Of a DNA stretch of 24,170 bases, positions 7,234 to 13,304 are shown piece by piece (positions within the stretch are counted from its first letter, which is position 1; the number at the start of each line of letters is the position of its first letter). The translations under genes were made by a program, and so were the position numbers. Below the pieces are notes generated by a model. It saw only the letters and a program-made list of their open reading frames with translations. It did not search any database and had not been told where the DNA came from. Source of the DNA: Bacillota bacterium (GTDB lineage: Bacteria > Bacillota_A > Clostridia > Lachnospirales > Lachnospiraceae); contig JAEYMU010000001.1 in NCBI GenBank assembly GCA_023407175.1, forward strand, positions 1 to 24,170. The letters are read 5' to 3'.

Positions 7234-8433
7234 CTATAAAACCCTTGAAATGTCGAGGGTTTTTTTATTTTGTGTTAAGTTTTGTGTTAAGTATTTTTTG
7301 AATTCATCTATGGATTCATCAGTATCAGGCTTGTCATACAATGTCAACCAGGCATGATATTTCTTCTGATCTACATCTTCTTTTATCCCAAGCGCTTTTT
7401 CAAAATAATCATCTATTACCGCATCCACCTTCATGCGCTCATCTGAAAAAGTATGGGTATAGACTTTCTTCATAACCTTATCTGTCTTCCATCCGCCTCG
7501 CTCCATAGCATATTTTTCAGGTATACGAAGCATGGCCATGACAGAGGCGTTCATATGCCTTAGATCATGAAATGACATATGCGGCACTCCGTTCTTTTCA
7601 AGGAGTCTTGTAAACCTCCGATATATGGCATTTCCACTTAACGTAACCAGTTCTTCCGTATTTGGATCAGCCTTGTCGATCAGCTCCTGTATGTATTCCG
7701 GAATTTCATGCCTGCGAATACGAGTATGGGTCTTTGCCTGCTTCTTTCTTGTAGCCTTTCGGTCTACGTCGACAACGACTTCGTTTATTGCGATATACCC
7801 GTTACTAATAGACGACTTTCTGAGTCCTCTAACCTCACTCATGGAAAAACTAAGCCACATGGCAAGCAAAACAGGAAGCTCGATTTCGGCACCCTTGACG
7901 ATAGCCATAATTTCTTCGGGAGGAGGAAGCTCTTTGATATGCTCTACCAGCGTCGGAAGCTTGACAGTACAATCAAGATCGGGATAGTAGCGGTTAATAA
8001 CTGCTGTTATTAAGCCATATGAATTTTTAACCGTCTTCGGTGCTACTGGGCGGTGGTTCTTTGTATTCTTACCAGAAGGTCTCTTAGCCTCTGCATTGAC
8101 AGCTGCCTGCAGCATTTCCTTTGTAAGGCTCTTAAGAGGTTTTTCCATTAAGCTTTTATAACTATTCTTTTTAATAGTTTTGTAGCCCTGTATGGTCGTA
8201 GGAGATAATACAGCATCGGAATTTTCTATGTACTCGTCTATGGCTTCAGACAGGGTCATATTTCGTGGCTTGCTCTTCTTCTTTTTATTCAGAGCGTATT
8301 CGGCGGCCAGGTACTCCGCTTCCTTTTTTGTTTCGGCCGTAAAAGAAACAAGATGTATCTTACCATTGGAATCGGTGTGGTCATAAGCCTGTGCCCTCCA
8401 ATTTCCACTAGATAACTTCTTAGCCTTTGCCAT
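7234..8433 (-). CDS. int: Tyrosine recombinase (prophage integrase)
   Basis: 399 residues; catalyses site-specific integration and excision at tRNA-Pro. An N-terminal DNA-binding region (~1-55, NWRAQAYDHTDSNGK) is followed by a SAM-like core-binding domain (~57-150). The catalytic domain (~170-340) carries R202 (SEVRGLR), HDLRH (H289, R292), W315 in the position often held by His, and the nucleophile Y325 (VYTH). ATG 8433 is preceded by AAGGAGGATGATCC; a longer in-frame start at 8478 would place this site inside the gene, so it is rejected. The C-terminal extension of ~60 residues is longer than usual and its last codons overlap the tandem repeat and the tRNA terminator; the stop TAG abuts the tRNA discriminator. 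Lowest gene of the leftward lysogeny cluster, with its own leader. Confidence 0.95.
   Translation of the reverse strand: MAKAKKLSSGNWRAQAYDHTDSNGKIHLVSFTAETKKEAEYLAAEYALNKKKKSKPRNMTLSEAIDEYIENSDAVLSPTTIQGYKTIKKNSYKSLMEKPLKSLTKEMLQAAVNAEAKRPSGKNTKNHRPVAPKTVKNSYGLITAVINRYYPDLDCTVKLPTLVEHIKELPPPEEIMAIVKGAEIELPVLLAMWLSFSMSEVRGLRKSSISNGYIAINEVVVDVDRKATRKKQAKTHTRIRRHEIPEYIQELIDKADPNTEELVTLSGNAIYRRFTRLLEKNGVPHMSFHDLRHMNASVMAMLRIPEKYAMERGGWKTDKVMKKVYTHTFSDERMKVDAVIDDYFEKALGIKEDVDQKKYHAWLTLYDKPDTDESIDEFKKYLTQNLTQNKKTLDISRVL
7238..7268 (+). terminator. tRNA-Pro terminator, inside the integrase 3' end
   Basis: AAAACCCTTGA (7238-7248) pairs with TCGAGGGTTTT (7253-7263) around an AATG loop, with one G-T wobble, followed by a T-rich tract to about 7270. 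It is placed five bases after the tRNA discriminator and overlaps the last codons of the integrase gene on the other strand. Confidence 0.75.
7268..7291. repeat. Tandem 12-bp direct repeat, candidate integrase arm sites
   Basis: TTTTGTGTTAAG occurs twice head to tail (7268-7279 and 7280-7291), 35 bases from the tRNA end. On the coding strand of the integrase it encodes a repeated LTQN-LTQN. Arm-binding sites of tyrosine integrases are often short direct repeats near the core, so this position is suggestive. The binding role is inferred. Confidence 0.45.
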
Positions 8434-8454
8434 TGGATCATCCTCCTTAAAAAT

Positions 8455-8473
8455 GGGTATAAAAAATACACCC
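8455..8473 (-). promoter_or_regulatory. Hairpin in the integrase leader, possible attenuator
   Basis: On the minus strand GGGTGTA pairs with TATACCC around a T5 loop and is followed by ATTTTTAA, then the AAGGAGG ribosome site. A weak terminator or a structure affecting ribosome access is possible. Confidence 0.35.
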
Positions 8474-8479
8474 AACATA

Positions 8480-8508
8480 TTGTTGATTTATGTTAAAGGT
8501 GTTATAAT
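8480..8508 (+). promoter_or_regulatory. Extended -10 promoter for a rightward small transcript
   Basis: TTGTTG (8480-8485), 17-bp spacer, perfect TATAAT (8503-8508) preceded by TG one base away, giving the extended -10 TGTTATAAT. It reads rightward although both neighbouring genes are on the minus strand. Confidence 0.55.
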
Positions 8509-8526
8509 AAGCTTGCTAAGGGCGAT

Positions 8527-8557
8527 ATTATAACCACCTGGTTATTCTATTGCGTAA
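8527..8557 (-). promoter_or_regulatory. Probable integrase promoter
   Basis: On the minus strand a perfect TATAAT lies at 8532-8527. Only a poor -35 (TTACGC at 8557-8552, 19-bp spacing) is visible. It mirrors the rightward -10: GTTATAAT (8501-8508) and ATTATAAC (8527-8534) are an exact inverted repeat, so the two promoters face each other and overlap. Confidence 0.35.
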
Positions 8558-8587
8558 CCGTCTCTGTTTGCTGCAGGGGCGGTTTTT
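8556..8587 (+). terminator. Intrinsic terminator of the candidate small RNA
   Basis: AACCGTCTCTG (8556-8566) pairs with CAGGGGCGGTT (8574-8584), two G-U pairs, 7-nt loop, followed by TTTTTATTT. The U-tract is on the plus strand only, so it ends rightward transcripts. Confidence 0.7.
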
Positions 8588-9740
8588 ATTTATCCAGATA
8601 TTGCTTTTTATATTCTAGATAATTCATGGATGCAGGGATATTAATGCTTTTGCCGTTGGCATCTCTGGCGGTCTTGGTATGGCCAAAGAAATCGCTATCA
8701 TCATAGTGGGGCACCGTAGTACATCGGCATTCTTTATGGAACGGTGGGTAGTTAATACTTATCTTGGCATCTTTAACTGAATATATTTTCATATCCATTT
8801 GAGCGCATTCATCGCAGGTTTCTTTATCGTATGCGCACATTACCTGATACTTTTCAGCCTTACTCGTTTTGTAAGAATGTAAATCTCGCTTCGCATGCAT
8901 AATATTAATCAGCATATGTGCGCGTAGCATCAACTTATTTGTAGTGTCAGTATCAAATTCAACGCCTGCAATAGACCGGTAGGTTTTAATAATCCCATTC
9001 GGGTTAATGCCGCTGAGATAAAAATAAATGCAGCAGGCATTAAAGAGCACCTTGTTTTCAGATAATGCAGTATCCGTTTCTTTATCACTAAAATCCAAAT
9101 GCTTTGTTAGTTGGCTCTCTTCGTGTTTTCCTAATCCTTGCTTTAGTTCATGCTGCCAATCTATCATGCTACCATTTGCAGATGTGGATCTCCATTCACA
9201 TATTTTTTGATATGCCATGGAAATTTCCCTATTATTGATCAATTTAACACAAGAGGATTCAAACATAAATCGCTTCTTTGTTTCCTGAACCTCATATTCC
9301 TCAAGTAGGGTTTTCCCAGCTTGAGATACATAGTAAGTTTTAACATCTATCAAATCCTCATAATCGCTTACGGGAACTTCAGAAAGAACTCTTTGTATTA
9401 GTTCGGTTTTTTTGCCAATTGTTTTCAAGTTGTGATTTTCTAGCAACGCCTTTAATTCACTTACTTTTAATCGATTTAAGGAATCTTCTATGGTTTCATT
9501 TTGCATCAGGCCTTTATCAATAAAAATATGTATTAATTCAGGAATGTTTTTGTGATACTTATTCACGATTCCTTGAGATTTTTGACCAAGTGTATACTTT
9601 CTAATTCTTTTAAGTACTTCAAGCTCGTTGTCTGTAAAAATGTGTTCTCGCTCCGGCGATCTATAAGTCGCATATGTTGTAATAGAAGAGGGTTTTTGTA
9701 TATCTTTAGTTTTTTCAAATAAAAAATCAAACAATCTCAT
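8586..9740 (-). CDS. SAP-domain protein with MuF-like Cys/His C-terminus (lysogeny-region accessory gene)
   Basis: 384 residues, soluble. Residues ~86-120 (LNRLKVSELKALLENHNLK, KKTELIQRVL) match the SAP helix-extended-helix motif, a DNA-binding fold. Residues ~272-345 match the end of Mu F/SPP1 gp7-type head morphogenesis proteins: a metal-site pattern C302, C309-x2-C312, PPFH (332-335) and CRC (338-340). It is not in a head-gene cluster but between integrase and ImmA, and has its own promoter and operator-like dyad, which suggests a gene expressed from the prophage for another purpose, such as exclusion, defence or host modification. The start ATG 9740 has GGGGGAG nine bases upstream. The function is unknown; only the domain similarity is claimed. 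Confidence 0.75.
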   Translation of the reverse strand: MRLFDFLFEKTKDIQKPSSITTYATYRSPEREHIFTDNELEVLKRIRKYTLGQKSQGIVNKYHKNIPELIHIFIDKGLMQNETIEDSLNRLKVSELKALLENHNLKTIGKKTELIQRVLSEVPVSDYEDLIDVKTYYVSQAGKTLLEEYEVQETKKRFMFESSCVKLINNREISMAYQKICEWRSTSANGSMIDWQHELKQGLGKHEESQLTKHLDFSDKETDTALSENKVLFNACCIYFYLSGINPNGIIKTYRSIAGVEFDTDTTNKLMLRAHMLINIMHAKRDLHSYKTSKAEKYQVMCAYDKETCDECAQMDMKIYSVKDAKISINYPPFHKECRCTTVPHYDDSDFFGHTKTARDANGKSINIPASMNYLEYKKQYLDK

Positions 9741-9761
9741 AAGAAATTTCTCCCCCTGTTA

Positions 9762-9785
9762 TAAATGACATCATTTACCATTATA
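9762..9785 (-). promoter_or_regulatory. Promoter and operator-like dyad of the SAP/MuF gene
   Basis: On the minus strand an extended -10, TGTTATAAT, lies at 9788-9780; no convincing -35 is seen. Directly downstream is a perfect dyad, TAAATGA-CA-TCATTTA (9762-9777), covering the expected start site. It is unlike the TCGAAAT sites of the repressor switch, so a different regulator is implied. Confidence 0.5.
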
Positions 9786-9815
9786 ACATTAAGAAGAGTA
9801 TATTTCTACAATAAC

Positions 9816-10514
9816 TCACAGCCCCTTATACAGCCATTGACTTTCAGCTATCCGAAAATCTTCTGACTGTTGTGACTGATACATATAGGCCGTGCTTGGC
9901 ATCTGGCATTTGTCGCATAGTATTTCTTGTGGCATGTTGTAAATTGGGGAATCGCAGTAAGCACATCTTTTTATACTGTATACAAAGCACTTAGCCTCGT
10001 CGTTATAAAAATGAGCATACAAGGCTTTATCAAAAGCGGTCATTTTATGATATATGGTTTGGCGGTGCCAGCGCCGATAATCGTCAAAGGCATATTGTGC
10101 GGCCTCCATGGATATGTGAAACAGCTTTGCAACATCGTTTTGATTTTTACATCCCGCATAGTGGATAGCCATGCGCGGAGCTAGGATGTGGCTGGCGAAA
10201 AAATCAGCTTCCCTTTCTTGCATTTCAGATGGAGCGTCACCGTGTTTTAGGACAATGTGACCTAACTCATGCATTAATGAAAACCGGATCCGCCCCTTAG
10301 GCATGCCCATATTGTAAAAAACAACCTTCTTTGCTGTAAATGCGTCATCACTAATTTTAAAGCATTTTTCCTGCTTCTTTCTGGACTGCTCTTGATATGT
10401 AGTATATTTCAGCGCATAAAAAGTTAATACAGCAAAGCAATCAATCGGAAAATAATATATATTGCATTTTATAAAGACCTTAAGTAGTTCATGTTTAATA
10501 ATCTCGTAATCCAT
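9816..10514 (-). CDS. immA: ImmA/IrrE-family metallopeptidase
   Basis: 232 residues. Zinc protease motif HELGH at 82-86 with third ligand in EREADFFA (E102), preceded by KVVFYN and RIRFSLM, as in the COG2856 family. In ICEBs1, ImmA cleaves the partner repressor ImmR to induce the element; the same role is inferred here because the gene starts 15 bases after the stop of an ImmR-like repressor. A C-terminal treble-clef/zinc-ribbon pattern (C184-x2-C187, C200-x2-C203) follows the protease domain. The ribosome site before ATG 10514 is poor, suggesting translational coupling to the repressor. Confidence 0.88.
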   Translation of the reverse strand: MDYEIIKHELLKVFIKCNIYYFPIDCFAVLTFYALKYTTYQEQSRKKQEKCFKISDDAFTAKKVVFYNMGMPKGRIRFSLMHELGHIVLKHGDAPSEMQEREADFFASHILAPRMAIHYAGCKNQNDVAKLFHISMEAAQYAFDDYRRWHRQTIYHKMTAFDKALYAHFYNDEAKCFVYSIKRCAYCDSPIYNMPQEILCDKCQMPSTAYMYQSQQSEDFRIAESQWLYKGL

Positions 10515-10529
10515 GCGTTTACCATATGT

Positions 10530-11036
10530 TTACTCTTCGTCGTCATCAGAAAATAAGGTGGAAATTATATCAATAGCTTCCTCTCTGGTTAATTTTTTCC
10601 CGTTTCTTGCTACAAGAGAGCGAATATCCTCTTCAGTGGGAATATATTTGGTTTTATCGTGCAGTTGATTTATTGCCGGAGTCTCTTCTACTAAATGAAG
10701 CGTCCTTTTTACTATTTCTTGGTCTATAGCATCTGCTTCACGGTAATTATAAACGATGTTTCGCTCTACTTCATTTACTTTTAAGAAGATATTGTATGAA
10801 TCGTTTATGCTGCGGTATGCCATTTCATTTTCAGTTCCGGATTTTTTTAGCAAATCGTTTGGTTCGATATCTAATACCCCGCATAGTAATTCGATTGTAT
10901 CAGGGTCGGGTTTATTCTGGTCATTTTCCCAATTACTTATTGAATTGTGTTTTGCTCCAATCCTATCTGCTAAATCTTTTTGTGTAAGCCCTTTTGCTTT
11001 TCTTGCCTCCTTTAATCGCGAACCGAACGAATCCAT
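10530..11036 (-). CDS. immR: ImmR-like phage repressor (XRE HTH)
   Basis: 168 residues. HTH at ~6-62 (LKEARKAKGLTQKDLADRIG, then NSISNWEN, ending NDLLKK); the rest is a helical dimerisation/substrate region with an acidic tail (SDDDEE). It lacks the LexA-type Ser/Lys self-cleavage domain, consistent with inactivation by the neighbouring ImmA-like protease. ATG 11036 has AAAGGAGAGATAATAA upstream. Expected to keep the rightward early promoter off by binding the TCGAAAT sites at 11081-11184 and to control its own promoter. Confidence 0.88.
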   Translation of the reverse strand: MDSFGSRLKEARKAKGLTQKDLADRIGAKHNSISNWENDQNKPDPDTIELLCGVLDIEPNDLLKKSGTENEMAYRSINDSYNIFLKVNEVERNIVYNYREADAIDQEIVKRTLHLVEETPAINQLHDKTKYIPTEEDIRSLVARNGKKLTREEAIDIISTLFSDDDEE

Positions 11037-11068
11037 TTATTATCTCTCCTTTTGCATTTATTTAGTAT

Positions 11069-11097
11069 ATTATATGACAATATTTCGATTTTGTAAA
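11069..11097 (-). promoter_or_regulatory. Repressor promoter (leftward)
   Basis: On the minus strand TTTACA (11097-11092), exact 17-bp spacer, TATAAT (11074-11069): 11 of 12 consensus matches. One TCGAAAT site sits within its spacer. Confidence 0.8.
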
Positions 11098-11184
11098 TAA
11101 TTAATTTCAAAATAATCGAAATAATTATTGACATTTCAGAAATATCGAAATATAATTAAAATGAAATTCGAAATAATCGAAGTT
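11081..11184. promoter_or_regulatory. Switch operators: five TCGAAAT-type half-sites
   Basis: Similar AT-rich sites with a TCGAA centre occur at 11081-11092 (inverted, TATTTCGATTTT), 11111-11123 (AATAATCGAAATA), 11140-11152 (AAATATCGAAATA), 11168-11174 (TCGAAAT) and 11172-11184 (AATAATCGAAGTT). They lie in the spacers of both promoters and in the early leader, as expected for operators shared by ImmR-like and Cro-like proteins. Confidence 0.7.
11128..11156 (+). promoter_or_regulatory. Rightward early promoter, perfect consensus
   Basis: TTGACA (11128-11133), 17-bp spacer, TATAAT (11151-11156), all 12 positions matching sigma-A consensus. An operator (11140-11152) overlaps the spacer and -10. 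Such strength requires tight repression in the lysogen. Predicted start near 11163, about 36 nt before the first start codon. Confidence 0.88.
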
Positions 11185-11198
11185 AGGAGGTCGTGGAA

Positions 11199-11423
11199 AT
11201 GTGTGTAGGACAGAAGATTAAGAAATTTATTGATGATAATGGGATAACACAAACCCACATCAGCAATAAAACGGGCATTCCTTTACCGAAGCTCAATTTG
11301 GCCCTAAACGGAAATAGAAAAATGACATTTGATGAGTATGAGCTGATATGTGGAGTACTGAATGTTAACACTGATAAGTTCTTAGCACCTAAGATACCAT
11401 TAAGTAATACCAAAGGAGGTTAA
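11199..11423 (+). CDS. Cro-like HTH protein
   Basis: 74 residues, nearly all one XRE HTH (VGQKIKKFIDDNGITQTHIS, then GIPLPKLNLALNGNRKM, ending LNVNTDKFLA). ATG 11199 lies eight bases after TAGGAGG; the GTG at 11193 is too close to it. First gene of the rightward early operon, divergent from the repressor, so it is probably the Cro-type or antirepressor side of the switch. Confidence 0.82.
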   Translation: MCVGQKIKKFIDDNGITQTHISNKTGIPLPKLNLALNGNRKMTFDEYELICGVLNVNTDKFLAPKIPLSNTKGG

Positions 11424-11429
11424 CCCTTG

Positions 11430-11501
11430 ATGGGTATTCTGAACTTATACAAACAAATGTTCGGAAATATTTTACCACGAATGCAAACACGTGTCAATTA
11501 G
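11430..11501 (+). CDS. Small protein of 23 residues
   Basis: MGILNLYKQMFGNILPRMQT plus three residues, stop TAG. The ribosome site AAAGGAGG overlaps the stop codon of the Cro-like gene and is 10 bases before ATG 11430 (a TTG at 11427 is also possible). The strong site and tight packing favour a real small gene; its role is unknown. It could alternatively be a leader peptide. Confidence 0.4.
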   Translation: MGILNLYKQMFGNILPRMQTRVN

Positions 11502-11524
11502 GAAAGGGTAGGAGGTGAGAGAGG

Positions 11525-11674
11525 ATGAACAATGAGCAAGCGAAAGAAGTGATTGAGAGCCTTGTTGGGTTTGTGAAGCGAGTATCCACAGACAAAAACG
11601 CAACTCAAGCAGAGATTGCGGCTCTGCCTGAGATTGCAAAAACGCTCTTTGAGTCAGCTGGATATGGCTGCTAG
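11525..11674 (+). CDS. Small early protein, 49 residues
   Basis: Begins MNNEQAKEVIESLVGFVKR and ends AKTLFESAGYGC; predicted all-helical and soluble. AGGAGGTG ends seven bases upstream of ATG 11525. Position after the switch is typical of small clostridial phage early genes. Its TAG stop shares the four bases CTAG (11671-11674) with the stop of the opposing gene. Function unknown. Confidence 0.7.
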   Translation: MNNEQAKEVIESLVGFVKRVSTDKNATQAEIAALPEIAKTLFESAGYGC

Positions 11675-11922
11675 TCGGACTCTAAAAAGTCAATTCCTTT
11701 GGCAGTTAGCTCGACTAGTCTGTTACCATCATCGTTCCTAATGACTTTGATGTAACCAAGCTGATTGAGATATTGGCAACAGATACGGCAAAGGTTTTCG
11801 CTTTCTAGCTCAAGCTTTTCCGTTAAGGTATCATACCTGATGAAAAAACTTGAAAGATCACCGTTGGATATAGCTTGTCCCAACATATACTTAATAATTT
11901 TTTTGGCGTTTTCTTGAATCAT
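11671..11922 (-). CDS. Winged-helix-like small protein, opposing strand
   Basis: 83 residues. The pattern of helices followed by a basic beta wing (CQYLNQLGYIKVIRNDDGNR, then LVELTAKGIDFLES) resembles small winged-helix DNA-binding proteins. ATG 11922 has AGGAAAGGAAAA upstream on its strand, and a perfect TATAAT lies at 11974-11969. It is the only minus-strand gene inside the rightward early operon, so it would be transcribed against the operon and may be expressed in the lysogen. DNA binding is inferred from the fold-like pattern only. Confidence 0.65.
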   Translation of the reverse strand: MIQENAKKIIKYMLGQAISNGDLSSFFIRYDTLTEKLELESENLCRICCQYLNQLGYIKVIRNDDGNRLVELTAKGIDFLESD

Positions 11923-11968
11923 AAGTATTTTTCCTTTCCTATATATTCCGTCCGTGCCCGGTAACTAC

Positions 11969-11997
11969 ATTATAGGAGAAAAGGAAGAAATATGCAA
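11969..11997 (-). promoter_or_regulatory. Promoter for the opposing winged-helix-like gene
   Basis: On the minus strand TTGCAT (11997-11992), 17-bp spacer, perfect TATAAT (11974-11969). The -35 matches only 3 of 6. It overlaps the ribosome site region of the rightward gene at 12015. Confidence 0.5.
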
Positions 11998-12014
11998 TAA
12001 GGAGGTGATATCGC

Positions 12015-12251
12015 GTGCCAAAGCTAAAGGAATCGGAAGAGCAGCAGAAGGACAGGCTCACCAGAGCCTACATAGCAAAAAATATGGAATTGTACGGATT
12101 GAGTGATGAACAGATCGCAGCAAAGTTAATGTGCACAAAGCGTACGTTCCAGAATAAAAAGAAACGTCCCGGGACATTTACCCTGGGAGAACTTCGAAGA
12201 TTATGTACTGCAATTAAGATAAGTGATGAAGAAAAAGCGCTCATTGTGTGA
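12015..12251 (+). CDS. Small HTH-like early protein
   Basis: 78 residues starting at GTG 12015, with AAGGAGGTGAT six bases upstream. The middle (LSDEQIAAKLMCTKRTFQNK, then TFTLGELRRLCTAIKISDEE) has the helix-turn-helix pattern of small phage Cro/XRE-like proteins. It is likely a second regulator of the early operon. No convincing partner or operator is visible. Confidence 0.68.
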   Translation: MPKLKESEEQQKDRLTRAYIAKNMELYGLSDEQIAAKLMCTKRTFQNKKKRPGTFTLGELRRLCTAIKISDEEKALIV

Positions 12252-12254
12252 ATG

Positions 12255-12289
12255 ATGAAACCGTTTAGGCGGTAGCAAAGAAGTTTCAT
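12255..12289. repeat. Inverted repeat after the HTH-like gene
   Basis: ATGAAAC (12255-12261) and GTTTCAT (12283-12289) are exact inverted repeats enclosing ACCG/CGGT. No T-run follows; could be an operator or RNA structure in the 123-bp gap before the next gene. Confidence 0.35.
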
Positions 12290-12374
12290 AATGTAAAAAT
12301 CTAAAGAAAAAAGGCAATGGGAACTTCATTAAATTTATAACATAGCCTAAATAAAGAAAGCGAGAAATAATCAT

Positions 12375-12611
12375 ATGGCAGTAGTTAAAGAAATGAACAT
12401 TGACGGGGCGATGGTAAGATTTCATGACGATTACATTCGAAGCCGCGAAGAGTCAGAAGAGATATTGCAGAGGGTTGCTGATATTTTCCTCAGGCAGCTT
12501 AATATGCAACACAATGCCAAAAGGTTTAAGGAGCAAAGAGATAAAACCACAGCGCTGGAAAAGCAAATTACTGATCTTGAAATTAGTTCAGAATCAGCAG
12601 AAAGTGGATAA
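12375..12611 (+). CDS. Small coiled-coil early protein
   Basis: 78 residues, acidic, with a helical C-terminal half (FKEQRDKTTALEKQITDLE) that looks like a short coiled coil. ATG 12375 has only a weak upstream purine run (AAAGCGAG). It precedes the SSB-like gene with a 50-base gap. Family not recognised. Confidence 0.6.
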   Translation: MAVVKEMNIDGAMVRFHDDYIRSREESEEILQRVADIFLRQLNMQHNAKRFKEQRDKTTALEKQITDLEISSESAESG

Positions 12612-12661
12612 TGACCTCGCAATATTACCGCATTAAGACAAATATTTTAAGGAGGTACACA

Positions 12662-13288
12662 TTGATAGAAAAGCTTTATGAAAATAACCAAACTGTAATA
12701 GCTGGAGAATTCATCAGCGAATTTATATACAGCCATGAGACTTTTGCTGAAAAATTTTACACAGTTTACATTTCTGTTCCTCGCCAAAGCGGATCAGCCG
12801 ACATCCTTCCAGTTACAGTGCCGGAACGTTTATTTGATATTAACCTTGATTGCCGGGGATTTAATGCTTTAATATCCGGCCAGTTACGGTCCTATGACAA
12901 GCAAGTCTGCGATGGACTGAAAACTAAGCTTGTACTTTCCGTTTTCGCTAAAGAAATCAAACTGTTGGACGAGCTGCCAGACAGTTCTCGGACCAACACA
13001 GTTACATTAGACGGATATATCTGCAAACCGCCGATATACCGGAAAACCCCTCTCGGCAGGGAAATATCTGACCTGCTGCTTGCAGTAAACCGGTCCTATG
13101 GTAAATCAGATTATATTCCCTGTATCTGCTGGGGTAGGAATGCTAAATATATGGAAACCCGTATCATTGGCGACCAAATTAAAGTTATTGGCAGGATCCA
13201 AAGCCGGGAGTATCAGAAGAAGATCAGCGAGGCAGAGGCAGAGATCCGGATTGCATATGAGGTATCAGTCAGCCGACTGGAGCACTAA
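12662..13288 (+). CDS. Divergent single-stranded DNA-binding protein, two OB folds
   Basis: 208 residues. The second half (~112-205) has the SSB pattern VTLDGYICKPPIYRKTPLG, then a strand-rich LLLAVNR, YIPCICWGRNA and IKVIGRIQSREY. The first half (~8-102) shows a similar strand pattern, so two OB folds in one chain are likely. Expected to coat single-stranded DNA during phage replication and RecT annealing. TTG 12662 is chosen because AAGGAGGT lies five bases before it; an ATG at 12611 overlapping the upstream stop has no ribosome site. The acidic DDDIPF-type tail of host SSB is absent, so partner recruitment may differ. Confidence 0.72.
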   Translation: MIEKLYENNQTVIAGEFISEFIYSHETFAEKFYTVYISVPRQSGSADILPVTVPERLFDINLDCRGFNALISGQLRSYDKQVCDGLKTKLVLSVFAKEIKLLDELPDSSRTNTVTLDGYICKPPIYRKTPLGREISDLLLAVNRSYGKSDYIPCICWGRNAKYMETRIIGDQIKVIGRIQSREYQKKISEAEAEIRIAYEVSVSRLEH

Positions 13289-13304
13289 AGAAAGAAGGTG
13301 AATT

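Larger units (their letters stand above)
8515..8592 (+). ncRNA. Candidate ~75-nt small RNA between integrase and SAP/MuF gene
   Basis: A promoter (8480-8508) and an intrinsic terminator (8556-8587) bracket ~75 nt with no reading frame of note. The predicted RNA has a hairpin ATAACCA/TGGTTAT (8530-8545) and the terminator stem. Its 3' end reaches the stop codon of the minus-strand SAP/MuF gene (8586-8588), so it would overlap that mRNA's tail. It could act as an antisense or trans-acting RNA, resembling in layout the RNA antitoxin of type I modules, but no toxin peptide is found here. Existence of the transcript is inferred. Confidence 0.4.

Noticed and set aside
7268..7291. Tandem repeat considered as a CRISPR-like array
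   Set aside because: Only two 12-bp units with no spacers; fits integrase arm sites better.
7166..7357. Plus-strand 63-codon frame across the tRNA
   Set aside because: It begins inside the tRNA and reads its sequence (the usual arginine-rich tRNA shadow), then the terminator; no ribosome site.
7625..8013. Two overlapping plus-strand frames inside the integrase gene
   Set aside because: Antisense shadows of the conserved integrase domain, serine-rich low-information translations.
8434..8478. Longer integrase N-terminus starting at 8478
   Set aside because: Would include the AAGGAGG ribosome site and leader hairpin as coding; ATG 8433 is better supported.
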